Source of the DNA: an uncultured Pseudothermotoga sp.
GTDB taxonomy: Bacteria; Thermotogota; Thermotogae; Thermotogales; DSM-5069
Assembly: GCA_937995655.1 (NCBI GenBank)
Contig: CALKJI010000005.1
Coordinates: 1 to 64,000 of the forward strand
Length of the DNA stretch: 64,000 bases
Direction: 5' to 3'
The notes under the pieces were generated by a model. It had not been told where the DNA came from, ran no database searches, and saw only the letters and a program-made list of their open reading frames with translations. The translations under genes and the position numbers were made by a program. Positions 24,892 to 34,842 of the stretch are shown piece after piece; the first letter of the stretch is position 1; every line of letters starts with the position of its first letter.

Positions 24892-25841
24892 AGGTTGTTG
24901 CCATTGGTGGTGGAACAGGCCTTTCTGTACTTTTGAGGGGCTTGAAGAATTATGACATTGATTTAACGGCGGTCGTGGCTGTAACTGATGAAGGGGGAAG
25001 CTCAGGTAGAATCAGGCAAGAGCTGGAGATTCCGCCCCCTGGTGATGTGAGAAACAATATCATAGCGCTTGCGCAAGATGAAGGTTTGATGAGTCAAATC
25101 TTTTCCTACAGATTTCAAAGTAATGGTGACCTTGCGAATCATAGTGTTGGAAATATCATTTTGGCTGCATTGACAAGAATGACTGGGAGTTTCAATATGG
25201 CCGTTAAGTTAGCTTCAAAGATTCTCGCAATAAAAGGCAGAGTTCTGCCTGTGTGTGAAGAGCTGATTAGGTTGGTGGCTCATTATGCTGATGACACAAT
25301 AGTAGTTGGAGAAACCCATATCACTCAAAGGTGTGCAAGAATAATTTCTGTGAAACTTGACAAACCAGCCAAAGCCCTTAGTGAAGTTGTCGAAGCTTTG
25401 GAAACATCTGATGCGATACTCATCGGCCCCGGTAGTCTTTATACAAGTGTGATAACTAATTTATTAGTTGATGGTGTTTCAGAGGCAATAAATCAAAACA
25501 AGAAAGCTGTCAAAGTCTATATTGCCAACATAATGACACAGCCCGGCGAAACACTGAATATGAGTCTGCAAGACCATGTTCAGGAGGTAGAGAAATATCT
25601 GAAAAATTCAGTAGATTTTATTGTTGCAAACAGTTCAAAATTTCCAAAGGAAATAATTGATTCCTATTCACTTCAAGGAGCTGAGCCCGTGATTCCAAGG
25701 GGTTCAATTGACAAAAGGTATGTCTTGAGACCCTTACTCCAGACGGTCTATGAGCCAAGTGATCCTCGACTCAAGGCAAGACATGACAGCAATCTACTTG
25801 CCAAGGTTGTTCTTGAGATCTGCGGAGGAAAAGCTGAATGA
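24888..25841 (+). CDS. yvcK: YvcK-family gluconeogenesis factor
   Basis: A 317-residue protein of the YvcK/CofD fold. It starts KVVAIGGGTGLSVLLRGLK and carries DEGGSSGRIR and PPGDVRNN, the family's nucleotide-sugar-binding signatures, followed by IGPGSLYTS near 180. In Bacillus YvcK binds UDP-GlcNAc and is needed for growth on gluconeogenic carbon and for envelope balance. Overlaps both neighbours by 4 nt. Confidence 0.94.
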   Translation: MKVVAIGGGTGLSVLLRGLKNYDIDLTAVVAVTDEGGSSGRIRQELEIPPPGDVRNNIIALAQDEGLMSQIFSYRFQSNGDLANHSVGNIILAALTRMTGSFNMAVKLASKILAIKGRVLPVCEELIRLVAHYADDTIVVGETHITQRCARIISVKLDKPAKALSEVVEALETSDAILIGPGSLYTSVITNLLVDGVSEAINQNKKAVKVYIANIMTQPGETLNMSLQDHVQEVEKYLKNSVDFIVANSSKFPKEIIDSYSLQGAEPVIPRGSIDKRYVLRPLLQTVYEPSDPRLKARHDSNLLAKVVLEICGGKAE

Positions 25842-26767
25842 AGAAAATGAGTTTCTCGGAGAAAGTTAGATATGAACTGTGTTCAACAAAGATCTCTAAT
25901 GTAAGTGAAGCCAGAGCTGAACTGATGGGTTTTATGAAAGCCAAGGGTTTTCTCAAATTATCCAGGGAAGATAAGATTATTTCGATAACCCTACCCAACA
26001 TACAAATCTCAAGAAGATTTCTAAGGCTTCTGAATTTTCTTTCTATCAACGAACATGAGACGATGATTGTGCAAACTCAACAACTGTTCAAACAAAAGGG
26101 GGTTCAGTTCAATTTACCCATCCAGTTTCTTGAAAATCTAAGAGAAGAACTTTTTACCGAACAGATACCAGATAAAATATCACAAGATCCTGCTTTGTTT
26201 GGTGTTTTCTTCAGAGGGTTTTACCTGGCATCTGGTTCGATAGTTGACCCCACTATTTCCTATCATTTGGAAGTTACCAGTAGTTCCCAAGAATTTTTGG
26301 AACAGATCCGCACTTTGCTGAAAAATAAATTTGGCATAGACTCAAAACTTTGGCAATCTCATCAAAATTACAAACTTTACATTAGAAGAGCGAATGATTT
26401 GATTGAAACTCTCAACTTGATTGGAGCTATCGAGGCTGCAGCAGTTGTTGAACAAATAATGCAAAAACGTTCTGTAGCATCTGATGTTAACAGAACTATG
26501 AACTTTCTGTCTGCAAACGCTGATAGAATAGGAACTAGTACTGTAAAACAAATGAGGGCCATAGAAATAATCGATAAAAGTATCGGAATAGATTCGCTGG
26601 AAGACGATCTGAAAAAATTGGCTAAATTGCGAATTGAGAACGAAGATCTCAGCCTGAGAGAACTTGGTGAGATGATGGAACCAAAGATGAGTAAGTCAAT
26701 GGTTTATGCAAGGATGAGGAAGATTATGCAACTTGCACATAAAATAGAAAGAGGGCAGATGGGATGA
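25838..26767 (+). CDS. whiA: WhiA-family DNA-binding protein
   Basis: A 309-residue WhiA with the two-part architecture of the family. An N-terminal homing-endonuclease-like domain (LAGLIDADG fold without catalytic acids) includes the [12 protein letters not shown] segment at about 129-140. A C-terminal helix-turn-helix includes [20 protein letters not shown] near 270-290. WhiA controls sporulation genes in actinomycetes and affects division and chromosome segregation in Bacillus. In this non-sporulating lineage a division or growth role is more likely. Confidence 0.93.
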   Translation: MKKMSFSEKVRYELCSTKISNVSEARAELMGFMKAKGFLKLSREDKIISITLPNIQISRRFLRLLNFLSINEHETMIVQTQQLFKQKGVQFNLPIQFLENLREELFTEQIPDKISQDPALFGVFFRGFYLASGSIVDPTISYHLEVTSSSQEFLEQIRTLLKNKFGIDSKLWQSHQNYKLYIRRANDLIETLNLIGAIEAAAVVEQIMQKRSVASDVNRTMNFLSANADRIGTSTVKQMRAIEIIDKSIGIDSLEDDLKKLAKLRIENEDLSLRELGEMMEPKMSKSMVYARMRKIMQLAHKIERGQMG

Positions 26768-27231
26768 AATGCCCTTTTTGTGGTTTTCCAGACAGCAGAG
26801 TTTTGGATTCACGACCTACACTCGACGGAACAGCTATTAGAAGACGAAGAGAGTGTCCAGAATGTGGTGCGAGGTTCACAACTTATGAGAGGTACGAATT
26901 ATTACCTCTGATAGTGGTAAAAAAGGATGGTCGGAGAGAGACCTTCGACCGCTCAAAATTGTTGAATGGCGTTTTAAAGGCTTGTGAGAAGAGACCAATT
27001 TCTTATGAAACTCTTGAAAAGCTAGTTGAAGAAGTTGAGTTAGCTCTCCAGAGGCAAGGAAGTACCGAGATACCTTCAAAGTTCATAGGTGAGTTGGTCA
27101 TGGCAAGGCTTAGACAGATAGATCAAGTTGCCTATGTGAGATTTGCGTCTGTTTACAAGGATTTTCGTGAAATAGACCAATTCCTCGAAATCGTGAAAGA
27201 ATTGAAAAAGGATCAGGAGGTGGAAAAATGA
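26764..27231 (+). CDS. nrdR: Transcriptional repressor NrdR
   Basis: A 155-residue NrdR with an N-terminal zinc ribbon (CPFCG ... CPECG, Cys3, 6, 31, 34) followed by an ATP-cone ([19 protein letters not shown]) that reads dATP/ATP. It represses ribonucleotide reductase genes through NrdR boxes; no such gene or box pair is seen in this window. ATG overlaps whiA by 4 nt and the stop overlaps greA by 4 nt. Confidence 0.95.
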   Translation: MKCPFCGFPDSRVLDSRPTLDGTAIRRRRECPECGARFTTYERYELLPLIVVKKDGRRETFDRSKLLNGVLKACEKRPISYETLEKLVEEVELALQRQGSTEIPSKFIGELVMARLRQIDQVAYVRFASVYKDFREIDQFLEIVKELKKDQEVEK

Positions 27232-27719
27232 ATAGGAAGAACGTGATTCAACTGACAAAGGAAGGATACGAGGAACTCAAGCAGGAGTTAGACTCACTCA
27301 AACAAAAACTCATGTACGAGATTTCACAGAGGATAAAGGAAGCGCGCGAACTTGGTGATCTTGCAGAAAACACCGAGTATGACGAAGCAAAAAATGAACA
27401 AGGAAGGATAGGAAGTAGAATAGCTGAACTAGAACAAATCCTGAACAACTCTGAGGTCATCGAAAATATGGATTCAACTCAGATTTCTGTGGGTTCGTGG
27501 GTTCTCATAAAGAACCTAAACACGGGTGAAGAACGCTCGGTGAGGCTTGTCAACCCACAGGAAGCCGATGTGTTCTCCAACAAAATAAGTGTCGACTCAC
27601 CTGTGGGTAGGGCTTTAGTTGGAAGAAAAGTTGGTGAGATTGTGAAACTGAAGGCTCCTTCGGGTTCTGTCAGATATGAAATAATCGGTATAAGCATTAA
27701 ATCGATGGAGCAAGAATGA
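27228..27719 (+). CDS. greA: Transcription elongation factor GreA
   Basis: A 163-residue GreA that rescues backtracked RNA polymerase by stimulating transcript cleavage. The N-terminal coiled coil contains [16 protein letters not shown], and the acidic tip residues are in [17 protein letters not shown] (about 42-58). The C-terminal FKBP-like domain has [23 protein letters not shown] lies before the ATG. It overlaps nrdR by 4 nt. Confidence 0.96.
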   Translation: MNRKNVIQLTKEGYEELKQELDSLKQKLMYEISQRIKEARELGDLAENTEYDEAKNEQGRIGSRIAELEQILNNSEVIENMDSTQISVGSWVLIKNLNTGEERSVRLVNPQEADVFSNKISVDSPVGRALVGRKVGEIVKLKAPSGSVRYEIIGISIKSMEQE

Positions 27720-27728
27720 GGTGATCTT

Positions 27729-29228
27729 GTGATAGAAGAAGTACGCAAACAACGTGCAAAAGAAGTGGAGGAACTCAGGTCACATGGAATCAACCCATAC
27801 CCATACAGATTTGAAAAGAGGCATGATACCAAGGCAATTCGTCAAGCCTATGATTTTCTTCAACCTGGACAGCTATTGGAGAACGAAAAGATCATAACGG
27901 CAGGTCGAGTGATGACGATCAGGTTGCACGGCAAGTCGTGTTTCTTTACGGTACGTGATTTCGAAGGTAAGATTCAAGCCTATATCAGACAAGAAGAGGT
28001 CTTAGAGCAAAAGTATGAAATTTTCAAAAAGTATATTGCGCCGGGTGATTTTGTAGGCATAATTGGATTTCCTTTCAAGAGCAAGACAGGAGAATTGACC
28101 ATATATGTCAAAGAGTATCAACTTTTGAGTAAGGCAAGAAGGCCTCTTCCGGAAAAATGGCATGGTCTTAAAGACAAAGAAGTGGCATACAGAAGACGTT
28201 ATGTGGATATGATAGCCAACGATTCGACCTTGGAGAGATTCAAGATTCGTTACCAGGCCATTTCTTTCATAAGAGATTTCTTGACCAAAAGAGGATTTGT
28301 CGAAGTTGAAACGCCCATATTGAATTTCATACCCGGTGGCGGTGCAGCAAAACCCTTTGTTACAAAACTTGAAGCCCTAGATTGTGAAATGTATTTAAGA
28401 ATAGCACCTGAGCTTCATCTAAAAAGGTATATAGTTGGTGGGTTTGAAAAAGTGTTCGAGCTTGGTAAGAATTTTAGGAACGAAGGTATATCGTACAAAC
28501 ATAGCCCGGAATTCACATCTATTGAAGTATACCAAGCCTATGCAGATTATCACGACATGATGGAACTTACCGAGACGTTGATCTCAAGTCTTGTATTTCA
28601 TTTATACGGTTCCTACAAAATAAACTACCAAGGCACTGAACTCGATTTCACTCCTCCTTGGAGAAGACTTAAAATGAGAGAGTTTATAAGAGATAAACTC
28701 GGTGTCGATATACTCGAAGATGAAGAACGAATACTTGAGAGGACTTTGAAAGATAAAGGTGTGGAACTGGATACAAACACGAGAGCAAGAATGATCGAAA
28801 AACTTTGGGATCTGGTTGAAGATCAAGTCATTCAACCCACCTTCTTGATGGATCACCCAGTTGAAATCTCTCCTCTTGCGAAAAGACATAGGGAAGATCC
28901 CAGATTGACTGAAAGATTTGAGCCCATTATTTATGGGATGGAGCTGGGTAATGCATTCAGTGAATTGAATGACCCGGAAGATCAACTCGAAAGGTTCAAG
29001 TCCCAGTTAAAACTCAGGGATGCTGGTGATGAAGAGGCACACAGAATGGATTTTGATTTCATAAGGGCTTTGGAGTATGGATTGCCGCCCACAGGAGGGC
29101 TTGGGATAGGTATCGACAGATTGATGATGCTTCTGACAGATTCACCATCAATTAGAGATGTCATAGCCTTTCCACTTGTAACTCAAAGTGATGACGAAGA
29201 CGTAACTGAAGGGAGTGCAGCAGAATGA
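27729..29228 (+). CDS. lysS: Lysyl-tRNA synthetase, class II
   Basis: A 499-residue class II LysRS. It has an N-terminal OB-fold anticodon-binding domain ([20 protein letters not shown] at about 57-76) and the catalytic domain with motif 2 ([20 protein letters not shown] near 255) and motif 3 ([13 protein letters not shown] near 458). Start GTG 27729 after GAGGTGATC. The stop overlaps the next gene by 4 nt. Confidence 0.96.
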   Translation: MIEEVRKQRAKEVEELRSHGINPYPYRFEKRHDTKAIRQAYDFLQPGQLLENEKIITAGRVMTIRLHGKSCFFTVRDFEGKIQAYIRQEEVLEQKYEIFKKYIAPGDFVGIIGFPFKSKTGELTIYVKEYQLLSKARRPLPEKWHGLKDKEVAYRRRYVDMIANDSTLERFKIRYQAISFIRDFLTKRGFVEVETPILNFIPGGGAAKPFVTKLEALDCEMYLRIAPELHLKRYIVGGFEKVFELGKNFRNEGISYKHSPEFTSIEVYQAYADYHDMMELTETLISSLVFHLYGSYKINYQGTELDFTPPWRRLKMREFIRDKLGVDILEDEERILERTLKDKGVELDTNTRARMIEKLWDLVEDQVIQPTFLMDHPVEISPLAKRHREDPRLTERFEPIIYGMELGNAFSELNDPEDQLERFKSQLKLRDAGDEEAHRMDFDFIRALEYGLPPTGGLGIGIDRLMMLLTDSPSIRDVIAFPLVTQSDDEDVTEGSAAE

Positions 29229-30826
29229 GAGAATGGTTCAAGAGATGGCAAAAGGTCATAGTCTGGATTATAGCTGGTTCTTTCATCGCTGGGATAGCTT
29301 GGTGGTCGGTTGCTAGCTATTTCTCTGGAAGGACTCCAACTGGGAATTCTTCTATTGATCAAGCGGTTGGTTATATCAAAATCAAAGGTTCATCGATCTT
29401 GGATGTTGCAACATGGGTCTTGCCATCGGAACTTGATAGCGAGTACAGTAATCTCCTCAGCAGGTATGGTATAAATATGCTTGACCCACTATTCCAGGAG
29501 CCACAGCAAAAAGCTAGTTTACTTACACAGTTGCTGAGAGAAAAGGTGATAATACATTACGCCAAAGAAAATAAGTTAACTGCTACAAAAAAGGAGATAG
29601 AGGCTAAACTGAACGAATACAAGAAACAGATAGAGAAAGATCAATACTTATCCCAGTATTTTAAACAGTACTATGGAAGTGTTGATGCCTATCTGACAAA
29701 GGTTTTAAAGCCAGCGATTGAAAAATCCCTGATTCAAGAAAAGGTAATGAACAGTGTTGCAAAGATAGATACGGATGAAATGAAGAAGTATTTTGAAGAA
29801 AATCTGGATCTTCTGAGGCAAAAATACGACAAAGCCGATGTGAAATTGTTATCTTTTTCTGATGAAAATCAGGCAAAAACTTTTATGGGAAAACTTCTGA
29901 AACTTGACTTCGATTCTGCTGCGAGCGAAATGAACCTGAGTGTAATGAATTATCCTGGTCTGACTCGTGGTATCTTCGATGAAAAATATGAAAATGACAT
30001 ATTCTCCGGTGCAACCGGGACCGTTATTGGTCCAGTTCCACTGGGCAGTTCATGGTATGTCCTGCAAGTAGAAAACGCATCGATTATTAAAGATTTCGAT
30101 TCTTTCATGCTATCAGATGCCTATGAGACAGAAAAGGGTTCATTGCAGTCACAGAAAATGCAGAAATGGTATGACAGTTTTGTGAAACAGAACGATATAG
30201 AACTAGTTTTTGCAAACGAGATTTACGATTACTGGAAAAGGATCAGTGAAACGTCAACATTGACCGAGCTTGAGCAGATTCAAGAAAATCTCAAGAAAAG
30301 AGTATTTTCTCAAGATGGCACTGTACTCTCAGACGCGCCTGATACACTCAAGAGTGCGTACATCGTCTTGATTGAAAAAATTCAGGATTCTTTAGGTTCA
30401 GACAATAGTGAATCTAAACAAAAATGGGAAAAATTAGAGGGCGAGAGAAAGCTACTCGTGAAGAATCTGTACGAACAGTACCCCAGTTCGTTAGAGGTAG
30501 TCAGACGCATGTATGATTTTGATAAAGAGAATTTGCAAGTCAAGTACAATTACTTCTCCTTGCTCTATTCTGAAATAAAACCTTATCTATATCCTGAATA
30601 TCTTCAGTACTTACTCCAAAGTATTATAGAAGTTCAATCAGGTTTTTCAAGTATAGCACTGGATACAAAGGCATCTACAGAGATGCGTGCAAGTTCATAT
30701 TACAATCTTTATGATCTGAGTAAATCCCTTGAGGACGCAACAAGTGCAAGATTTTACTTGGAAGAACTCAGAAAGATCGATCCAAATTACATTGATTTTG
30801 AAGCAGCACTCGGTGAACTCAAATAG
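29225..30826 (+). CDS. Membrane-anchored SurA/PpiC-like chaperone with helical C-terminus
   Basis: A 533-residue exported protein. One TM anchor is at about residues 12-33, then a SurA_N-like helical region ([20 protein letters not shown] near 99), then a parvulin-like segment at about 200-300 ([17 protein letters not shown]). The C-terminal 200 residues are helical and TPR-like. It probably assists folding of exported and outer-membrane (toga) proteins. The parvulin part is divergent and catalytic activity is uncertain. Last gene of the operon starting at 22794, followed by a terminator. Confidence 0.78.
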   Translation: MREWFKRWQKVIVWIIAGSFIAGIAWWSVASYFSGRTPTGNSSIDQAVGYIKIKGSSILDVATWVLPSELDSEYSNLLSRYGINMLDPLFQEPQQKASLLTQLLREKVIIHYAKENKLTATKKEIEAKLNEYKKQIEKDQYLSQYFKQYYGSVDAYLTKVLKPAIEKSLIQEKVMNSVAKIDTDEMKKYFEENLDLLRQKYDKADVKLLSFSDENQAKTFMGKLLKLDFDSAASEMNLSVMNYPGLTRGIFDEKYENDIFSGATGTVIGPVPLGSSWYVLQVENASIIKDFDSFMLSDAYETEKGSLQSQKMQKWYDSFVKQNDIELVFANEIYDYWKRISETSTLTELEQIQENLKKRVFSQDGTVLSDAPDTLKSAYIVLIEKIQDSLGSDNSESKQKWEKLEGERKLLVKNLYEQYPSSLEVVRRMYDFDKENLQVKYNYFSLLYSEIKPYLYPEYLQYLLQSIIEVQSGFSSIALDTKASTEMRASSYYNLYDLSKSLEDATSARFYLEELRKIDPNYIDFEAALGELK

Positions 30827-30843
30827 AAACGCCACAAAAAGGT

Positions 30844-30870
30844 AAAAGCGGGCAAAAGCCCGCTTTTATT
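30844..30870 (+). terminator. Rho-independent terminator of the zapA-lysS operon
   Basis: AAAAGCGGGC-AAAA-GCCCGCTTTT is a perfect 10-bp stem with a T-rich tail. It lies 18 nt after the SurA-like gene. On the minus strand it also directly follows tRNA-Gln and would end that transcript, since the A tract becomes a T tract. Confidence 0.93.
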
Positions 30871-30946
30871 TGGCTGGGGCGGGAGGATTCGAACCTCCGA
30901 ATGTCGGATCCAAAGTCCGATGCCTTACCAGCTTGGCGACGCCCCA
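30871..30946 (-). tRNA. tRNA-Gln (anticodon UUG)
   Basis: A 76-nt tRNA with encoded CCA: acceptor TGGGGCG pairs with CGCCCCA (U1-A72 as typical for bacterial tRNA-Gln), anticodon stem TCGGA/TCCGA with loop CTTTGGA, T arm CGGAGG-TTCGAAT-CCTCC. Anticodon TTG reads CAA and CAG. Confidence 0.96.
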
Positions 30947-30949
30947 CCG

Positions 30950-30958
30950 TGTTATAAT
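30950..30958 (+). promoter_or_regulatory. Extended -10 promoter of the uridine-kinase operon
   Basis: TGTTATAAT (extended TGn plus consensus TATAAT at 30953-30958), with no good -35. Initiation at about 30965 gives a 42-nt leader to the TTG at 31008. It overlaps the tRNA-Gln promoter on the other strand. Confidence 0.5.
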
Positions 30959-30985
30959 TTTACCATCGTCAGGGAACAACGTCAA
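30957..30985 (-). promoter_or_regulatory. Promoter of tRNA-Gln
   Basis: On the minus strand TTGACG (30980-30985), a 17-bp spacer and TAAAAT (30957-30962). Initiation near 30950 is 4 nt before the tRNA. Confidence 0.75.
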
Positions 30986-31007
30986 CAGTTTAAAGGGGTG
31001 ATGTATT

Positions 31008-32681
31008 TTGGAAAAAATAAGACTTAAGATCAAAAATAATAACGAAGAATTAACAATTGAACGAGGTGAAAAATTGATAGATCATCTTTCCAGATACGTC
31101 AAAGATCATGAAACCCCGATTGTTGCAGCAAAGGTCGATAATGCAATCGTGGAATTGAATAAGCCACTTGACAGAGGTGGAGTGGTTGAATTCATAGATC
31201 TTTCTACCATGGATGGTTTGAGAATCTACCAAAGAGGTGTACTATTCTTGTTACACATGGTGTTGAAAGAACTTTATAGAGACTACCAATTGTGGGTATT
31301 ACATTCCATCGGTAACGCCCTGTACTGTGAATTGAGGAAAAATGGCGAAAGAAAGAGCTTTACAGACGAAGATGTTTCCAGAATAAAGAACAGAATGTGT
31401 CAGCTGGTCCAAGAGAATATCCCCTTTGAAAAGCGTGAATTTTACAAAAACGAAGCTTTTGAGATTTTCTCTAGCCAAGGTGATGTTGACAGAATAAGGT
31501 TGTTCAAGTTCAGGAAGAAGAAGACAATAAAACTTTACAGATGTTTGGGATACTATGATTATTACTATGGTTACATGCCGCCGAGTACTGGTTATCTAAA
31601 ATATTTTGATCTTGAAAACCAAAAAGACGGTTTACTATTGATCCTACCAGATAGGTCTGATCCGAAAAATATCAAAAGGCCGAATCCCTTACCAAAATTG
31701 TCCTCGGTTTTCCTGGAGTATGCTCGATGGCTTGATGTAATAGGAATAAACACGGTGGCTGATTTGAATGAACTCATTGCAACTGGCGAACGCACTGTGA
31801 TCGATCTAATGCTGCTTAGTGAAGCATTACACGAGAAGAAAATCGCTCAAATTGCCGAACAATTTGCCAACAGTGGTGCTCGGTTGATCCTCATAGCTGG
31901 TCCATCTTCTTCGGGTAAGACTACCTTTGCAAAACGTTTGCTGATTCAGTTGAAGGTTTTTGGTTTCAAACCGCTGAGTATTTCTCTTGATGATTACTTC
32001 GTAGATAGAGAAAAAACACCTCGGGACGAATCAGGAAATTTTGATTTTGAGGCAATTGAGGCAATAGATCTGGAGCTCTTCAACCAGCATCTGATAGATT
32101 TATTAGAGGGCAGAGAGGTGCGATTACCTCGATTTGATTTTAAGACAGGTAGAAGAATCTGGTTAGACAAACCAATCAAGCTTGATAAGAACCAGCCAAT
32201 AGTTGTTGAAGGTATCCATGGTTTGAATGAGAGATTGACTTCTTCAATAGATAGATCGTACAAATTTAAGATCTATGTCAGTGCATTGACCCAGCTCAAT
32301 CTTGATGCGCATAATAGAATAACGACAACAGATACGAGGTTGCTGAGGAGGATTGTACGTGATTACAAATTCAGAGGACATTCGGCGTTAGATACACTTA
32401 GAATGTGGCCAAGCGTGAGAAGAGGAGAAGAAAAGTACATCTTTCCATTTCAGGAAGAAGCAGATGTTATGTTCAATTCAGCAATTGTATATGAACTCGC
32501 CGTGCTTAAGATCTTTGCAGAACAGCTCTTGGTTCAGATCCTTCCAGACGAACCCGAGTATTCGGAGGCATTAAGATTGACAAAGCTTTTAGATTACTTT
32601 CTGCCAATCACCAATGTTGAAGATATACCAAGGAGTTCTATACTCAGAGAATTTGTTGGAAGGAGTGTTTTTAAGTATTGA
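31008..32681 (+). CDS. TGS-domain uridine kinase-like nucleoside kinase
   Basis: A 557-residue fusion of a threonyl-tRNA-synthetase-like N-terminal part (TGS-type domain at about 1-65, then an editing-domain-like region to about 230) with a C-terminal P-loop kinase of the uridine kinase/phosphoribulokinase family. Walker A is AGPSSSGKTTFAKRL near 296-310, followed by the SLDDYFVDREKTPRDESG segment near 325 that is typical of Udk. Such fusions are common in Thermotogota and Firmicutes and are presumed to phosphorylate uridine or another nucleoside. TTG start 31008 behind AAAGGGGTG; the ATG at 31001 is out of frame. It begins a long operon. Confidence 0.88.
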   Translation: MEKIRLKIKNNNEELTIERGEKLIDHLSRYVKDHETPIVAAKVDNAIVELNKPLDRGGVVEFIDLSTMDGLRIYQRGVLFLLHMVLKELYRDYQLWVLHSIGNALYCELRKNGERKSFTDEDVSRIKNRMCQLVQENIPFEKREFYKNEAFEIFSSQGDVDRIRLFKFRKKKTIKLYRCLGYYDYYYGYMPPSTGYLKYFDLENQKDGLLLILPDRSDPKNIKRPNPLPKLSSVFLEYARWLDVIGINTVADLNELIATGERTVIDLMLLSEALHEKKIAQIAEQFANSGARLILIAGPSSSGKTTFAKRLLIQLKVFGFKPLSISLDDYFVDREKTPRDESGNFDFEAIEAIDLELFNQHLIDLLEGREVRLPRFDFKTGRRIWLDKPIKLDKNQPIVVEGIHGLNERLTSSIDRSYKFKIYVSALTQLNLDAHNRITTTDTRLLRRIVRDYKFRGHSALDTLRMWPSVRRGEEKYIFPFQEEADVMFNSAIVYELAVLKIFAEQLLVQILPDEPEYSEALRLTKLLDYFLPITNVEDIPRSSILREFVGRSVFKY

Positions 32682-33601
32682 AAAGATTGCTGCTTTTCCT
32701 TTTGATCATTGTTTCGGTGAAGAGTTTTTCATTTGACCTATACGTTGGTAAGAAACTTATATACTCATCGGCGGATCTTGAGAATATAATGAGCTGGTCA
32801 TCCTTTGTTTCCTTCATGGAGAATTACGCAAGAATGATGGGAATGGATAACCTCTCGACTGGTGAAATCGGTGATTTTCACTATCTCGTTTGGAGGGGTC
32901 ACACCGTTGGCTATGCTATGAATTCTAATGTGTTTGTAGTAGATGGTGTTACAACCAGAAGTAAAGCCGTTCCTGTAGACAATATTTTATCGGTATTTCA
33001 GCTTCCTTTCCTTCGGAGGGAATCAGAAATCGTTTTGGCTGATATGATAATAAACAAAATAATTAAGACAGATGATATAATTGATATAGTTTATGATGGT
33101 GCAAATGAGCTTGTATTTGTGCAGAAACAAAATCAGATAGAAGTTGTGAGTAATAGTTTTGTTGCAGTGAATGGCTATATTTATAAACCTGGCGAGCTCG
33201 TTTTGGTCATCCAGACTGACAAAAAAATCGACCAAAAGATTGAAATGCCTGGACTAACACGTGTCGTACTCATCAAAGAGACTTTCTTGAATGATAAGGT
33301 CGTTACACTGAAATTTGGAGAGGTTTCCCAAATTCCCGAAGATGGTATTCTAATTTTCTATTCAGACGGTGACGATAGAATCATCATCAGGCCTTATTCG
33401 CCAGATTTTGAAGGTTCCGATTGGCCAGTTTATGCACAAAACAAGAGGATAGCTCAACAAATAGCCACGCGTTTCGGTCTCAAATTGGAGTTATGTCCAT
33501 TGTATAGCCTACCTGTGGGAAGAATAGCGATGGTTTTGTTGCTTTCAGACGATACCAAGATACAGAAGATCGAGGAGTATCTGAAGGAGTTGCTTCGGTA
33601 A
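32678..33601 (+). CDS. Exported protein, possibly degenerate amidase-like
   Basis: A 307-residue exported protein beginning with a signal peptide (KRLLLFLLIIVSVKSFSF). Function unknown. The last 90 residues (NKRIAQQIATRFGL, then LPVGRIAMVLLLSDDTKIQK) follow the order of helices and strands near the end of N-acetylmuramoyl-L-alanine amidases of the LytC/AmiC type, but the zinc-binding H-x-GH and Glu are not visible, so any link would be to a catalytically dead form. TTG start overlaps the kinase gene by 4 nt. It sits directly upstream of a GerMN-like gene, a neighbour often found with wall amidases. Confidence 0.55.
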   Translation: MKRLLLFLLIIVSVKSFSFDLYVGKKLIYSSADLENIMSWSSFVSFMENYARMMGMDNLSTGEIGDFHYLVWRGHTVGYAMNSNVFVVDGVTTRSKAVPVDNILSVFQLPFLRRESEIVLADMIINKIIKTDDIIDIVYDGANELVFVQKQNQIEVVSNSFVAVNGYIYKPGELVLVIQTDKKIDQKIEMPGLTRVVLIKETFLNDKVVTLKFGEVSQIPEDGILIFYSDGDDRIIIRPYSPDFEGSDWPVYAQNKRIAQQIATRFGLKLELCPLYSLPVGRIAMVLLLSDDTKIQKIEEYLKELLR

Positions 33602-34060
33602 ATGAGAAGACAATTGTTGATTTTTTTAGTTCTGCTACCAGTTGTCATCTTTTGTAGAAATTACGTCCTATTTTATTTGGACCAAAAGTTGTTGCCAGTC
33701 AGTGTGACTGTGAGTTATGATAAAGATGACGCACTGAACTTCTTGTTTGATAAACTTGCAGAGCCAGTACCAGGTACAGTGAGCTTTGTTCCAAGGAATC
33801 TTCTGAGGGCGTATTTTTTCGTTGAAAAAGCCTTGGTCATCGATCTTAGATCAACAGTCTTAGTAGGTATCGATTTTCAACAGGAACGGTATTTGATCCA
33901 TCAACTTTTGAGGACCGTTTTTGAAAACTTCAAGGCGATAGATTCTGTTTACATTACAGTCGATGGTAAAAGGAAAGATAAACTTGTTAATTATGTAGAT
34001 GTGCGTTACGGATTTCCAAAACAAATATGGTCCAGCTGGCCAATTGAGGGAGAGAGATGA
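33602..34060 (+). CDS. Exported GerMN-domain-like protein
   Basis: A 152-residue exported protein with a signal peptide (RRQLLIFLVLLPVVIFC). The rest follows the GerMN domain: 'YVLFYLDQKLLPVSVTV' early on, DALNFLFDKLAEPVPGTVSF in the middle, KALVIDLRSTV, then the helix RYLIHQLLRTVFENFKAIDS and a final VYITVDGKR strand. GerMN domains occur in spore-germination and cell-wall proteins; here a peptidoglycan-related role outside sporulation is inferred. ATG starts directly after the preceding stop and the gene overlaps trmI by 4 nt. Confidence 0.68.
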   Translation: MRRQLLIFLVLLPVVIFCRNYVLFYLDQKLLPVSVTVSYDKDDALNFLFDKLAEPVPGTVSFVPRNLLRAYFFVEKALVIDLRSTVLVGIDFQQERYLIHQLLRTVFENFKAIDSVYITVDGKRKDKLVNYVDVRYGFPKQIWSSWPIEGER

Positions 34061-34830
34061 AAAGCAATCTTGTGAAACTCAACGACAGGGTACTGCTTGC
34101 CTTTGAAGATGGTTCAAATTTCATAGTGCAGGTTCAGGATGGAACTCTTGGTACTCACAAAGGCATCATTGATTTAACAACTTTGATTGGCAAACCCTAC
34201 GGCAGTAGGTGTGAGTCAAAAAATGGTAATTACTTTAGAATAATGCGTCCTCGACTTGTTGATGAGATTTTCAAGATGAATAGGAGGACACAAATTGTTT
34301 ACCCAAAAGATATGGGCTATATATTGTTGATGCTTGATGTAAAAGAAGGCGACCTCGTGATAGACGCTGGAATTGGTAGTGGAGCTATGTGTGCAGCCCT
34401 TGCAAGGTGTGTTGGCCCCTCTGGAAAAGTTTTTGCATACGAGAAGAGGGAGGATTTTAAAAATCTTGCACAATCCAATCTATCAAAATGGGGATTGTTA
34501 GAAAGAGTTGTTGTTAAACTAAGGGATATAAAAGAAGGCTTCGACGAGACTGCAGATGCCATTTTTTTAGATGTGCCTGATCCCTGGAATTATATCCTCC
34601 ATTGTTACAACGCATTGGTCGGATCGGGTAACATAGCTATTGTATGTCCAACGACCAATCAAGTGCAGATGGTTCTTGCGGAGCTTGAAAAGTATAGTTT
34701 TGTTGACATCGAAGTATGGGAAAGCCTTTTTAGACAATACAAACCTGTCCACGAAAGACTGAGACCATTTGATAGAATGGTGGCTCATACGGCTTTTATG
34801 ATATTCGCGCGAAAAGTAAGTGAGTTTTGA
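34057..34830 (+). CDS. trmI: tRNA (adenine-N1)-methyltransferase TrmI
   Basis: A 257-residue class I methyltransferase, predicted to make m1A58 in the T loop of tRNA, a modification that stabilises tRNA in thermophiles. An N-terminal beta domain is followed by the Rossmann fold with SAM motif DAGIGSGAMCAALARCVGP near 103-121 and motif IV FLDVPDPWNY near 170. The QIVYPKDMGYILLML stretch is characteristic of the family. ATG overlaps the GerMN-like gene by 4 nt. Confidence 0.9.
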   Translation: MKSNLVKLNDRVLLAFEDGSNFIVQVQDGTLGTHKGIIDLTTLIGKPYGSRCESKNGNYFRIMRPRLVDEIFKMNRRTQIVYPKDMGYILLMLDVKEGDLVIDAGIGSGAMCAALARCVGPSGKVFAYEKREDFKNLAQSNLSKWGLLERVVVKLRDIKEGFDETADAIFLDVPDPWNYILHCYNALVGSGNIAIVCPTTNQVQMVLAELEKYSFVDIEVWESLFRQYKPVHERLRPFDRMVAHTAFMIFARKVSEF

Positions 34831-34842
34831 GGAGGGATGAGA

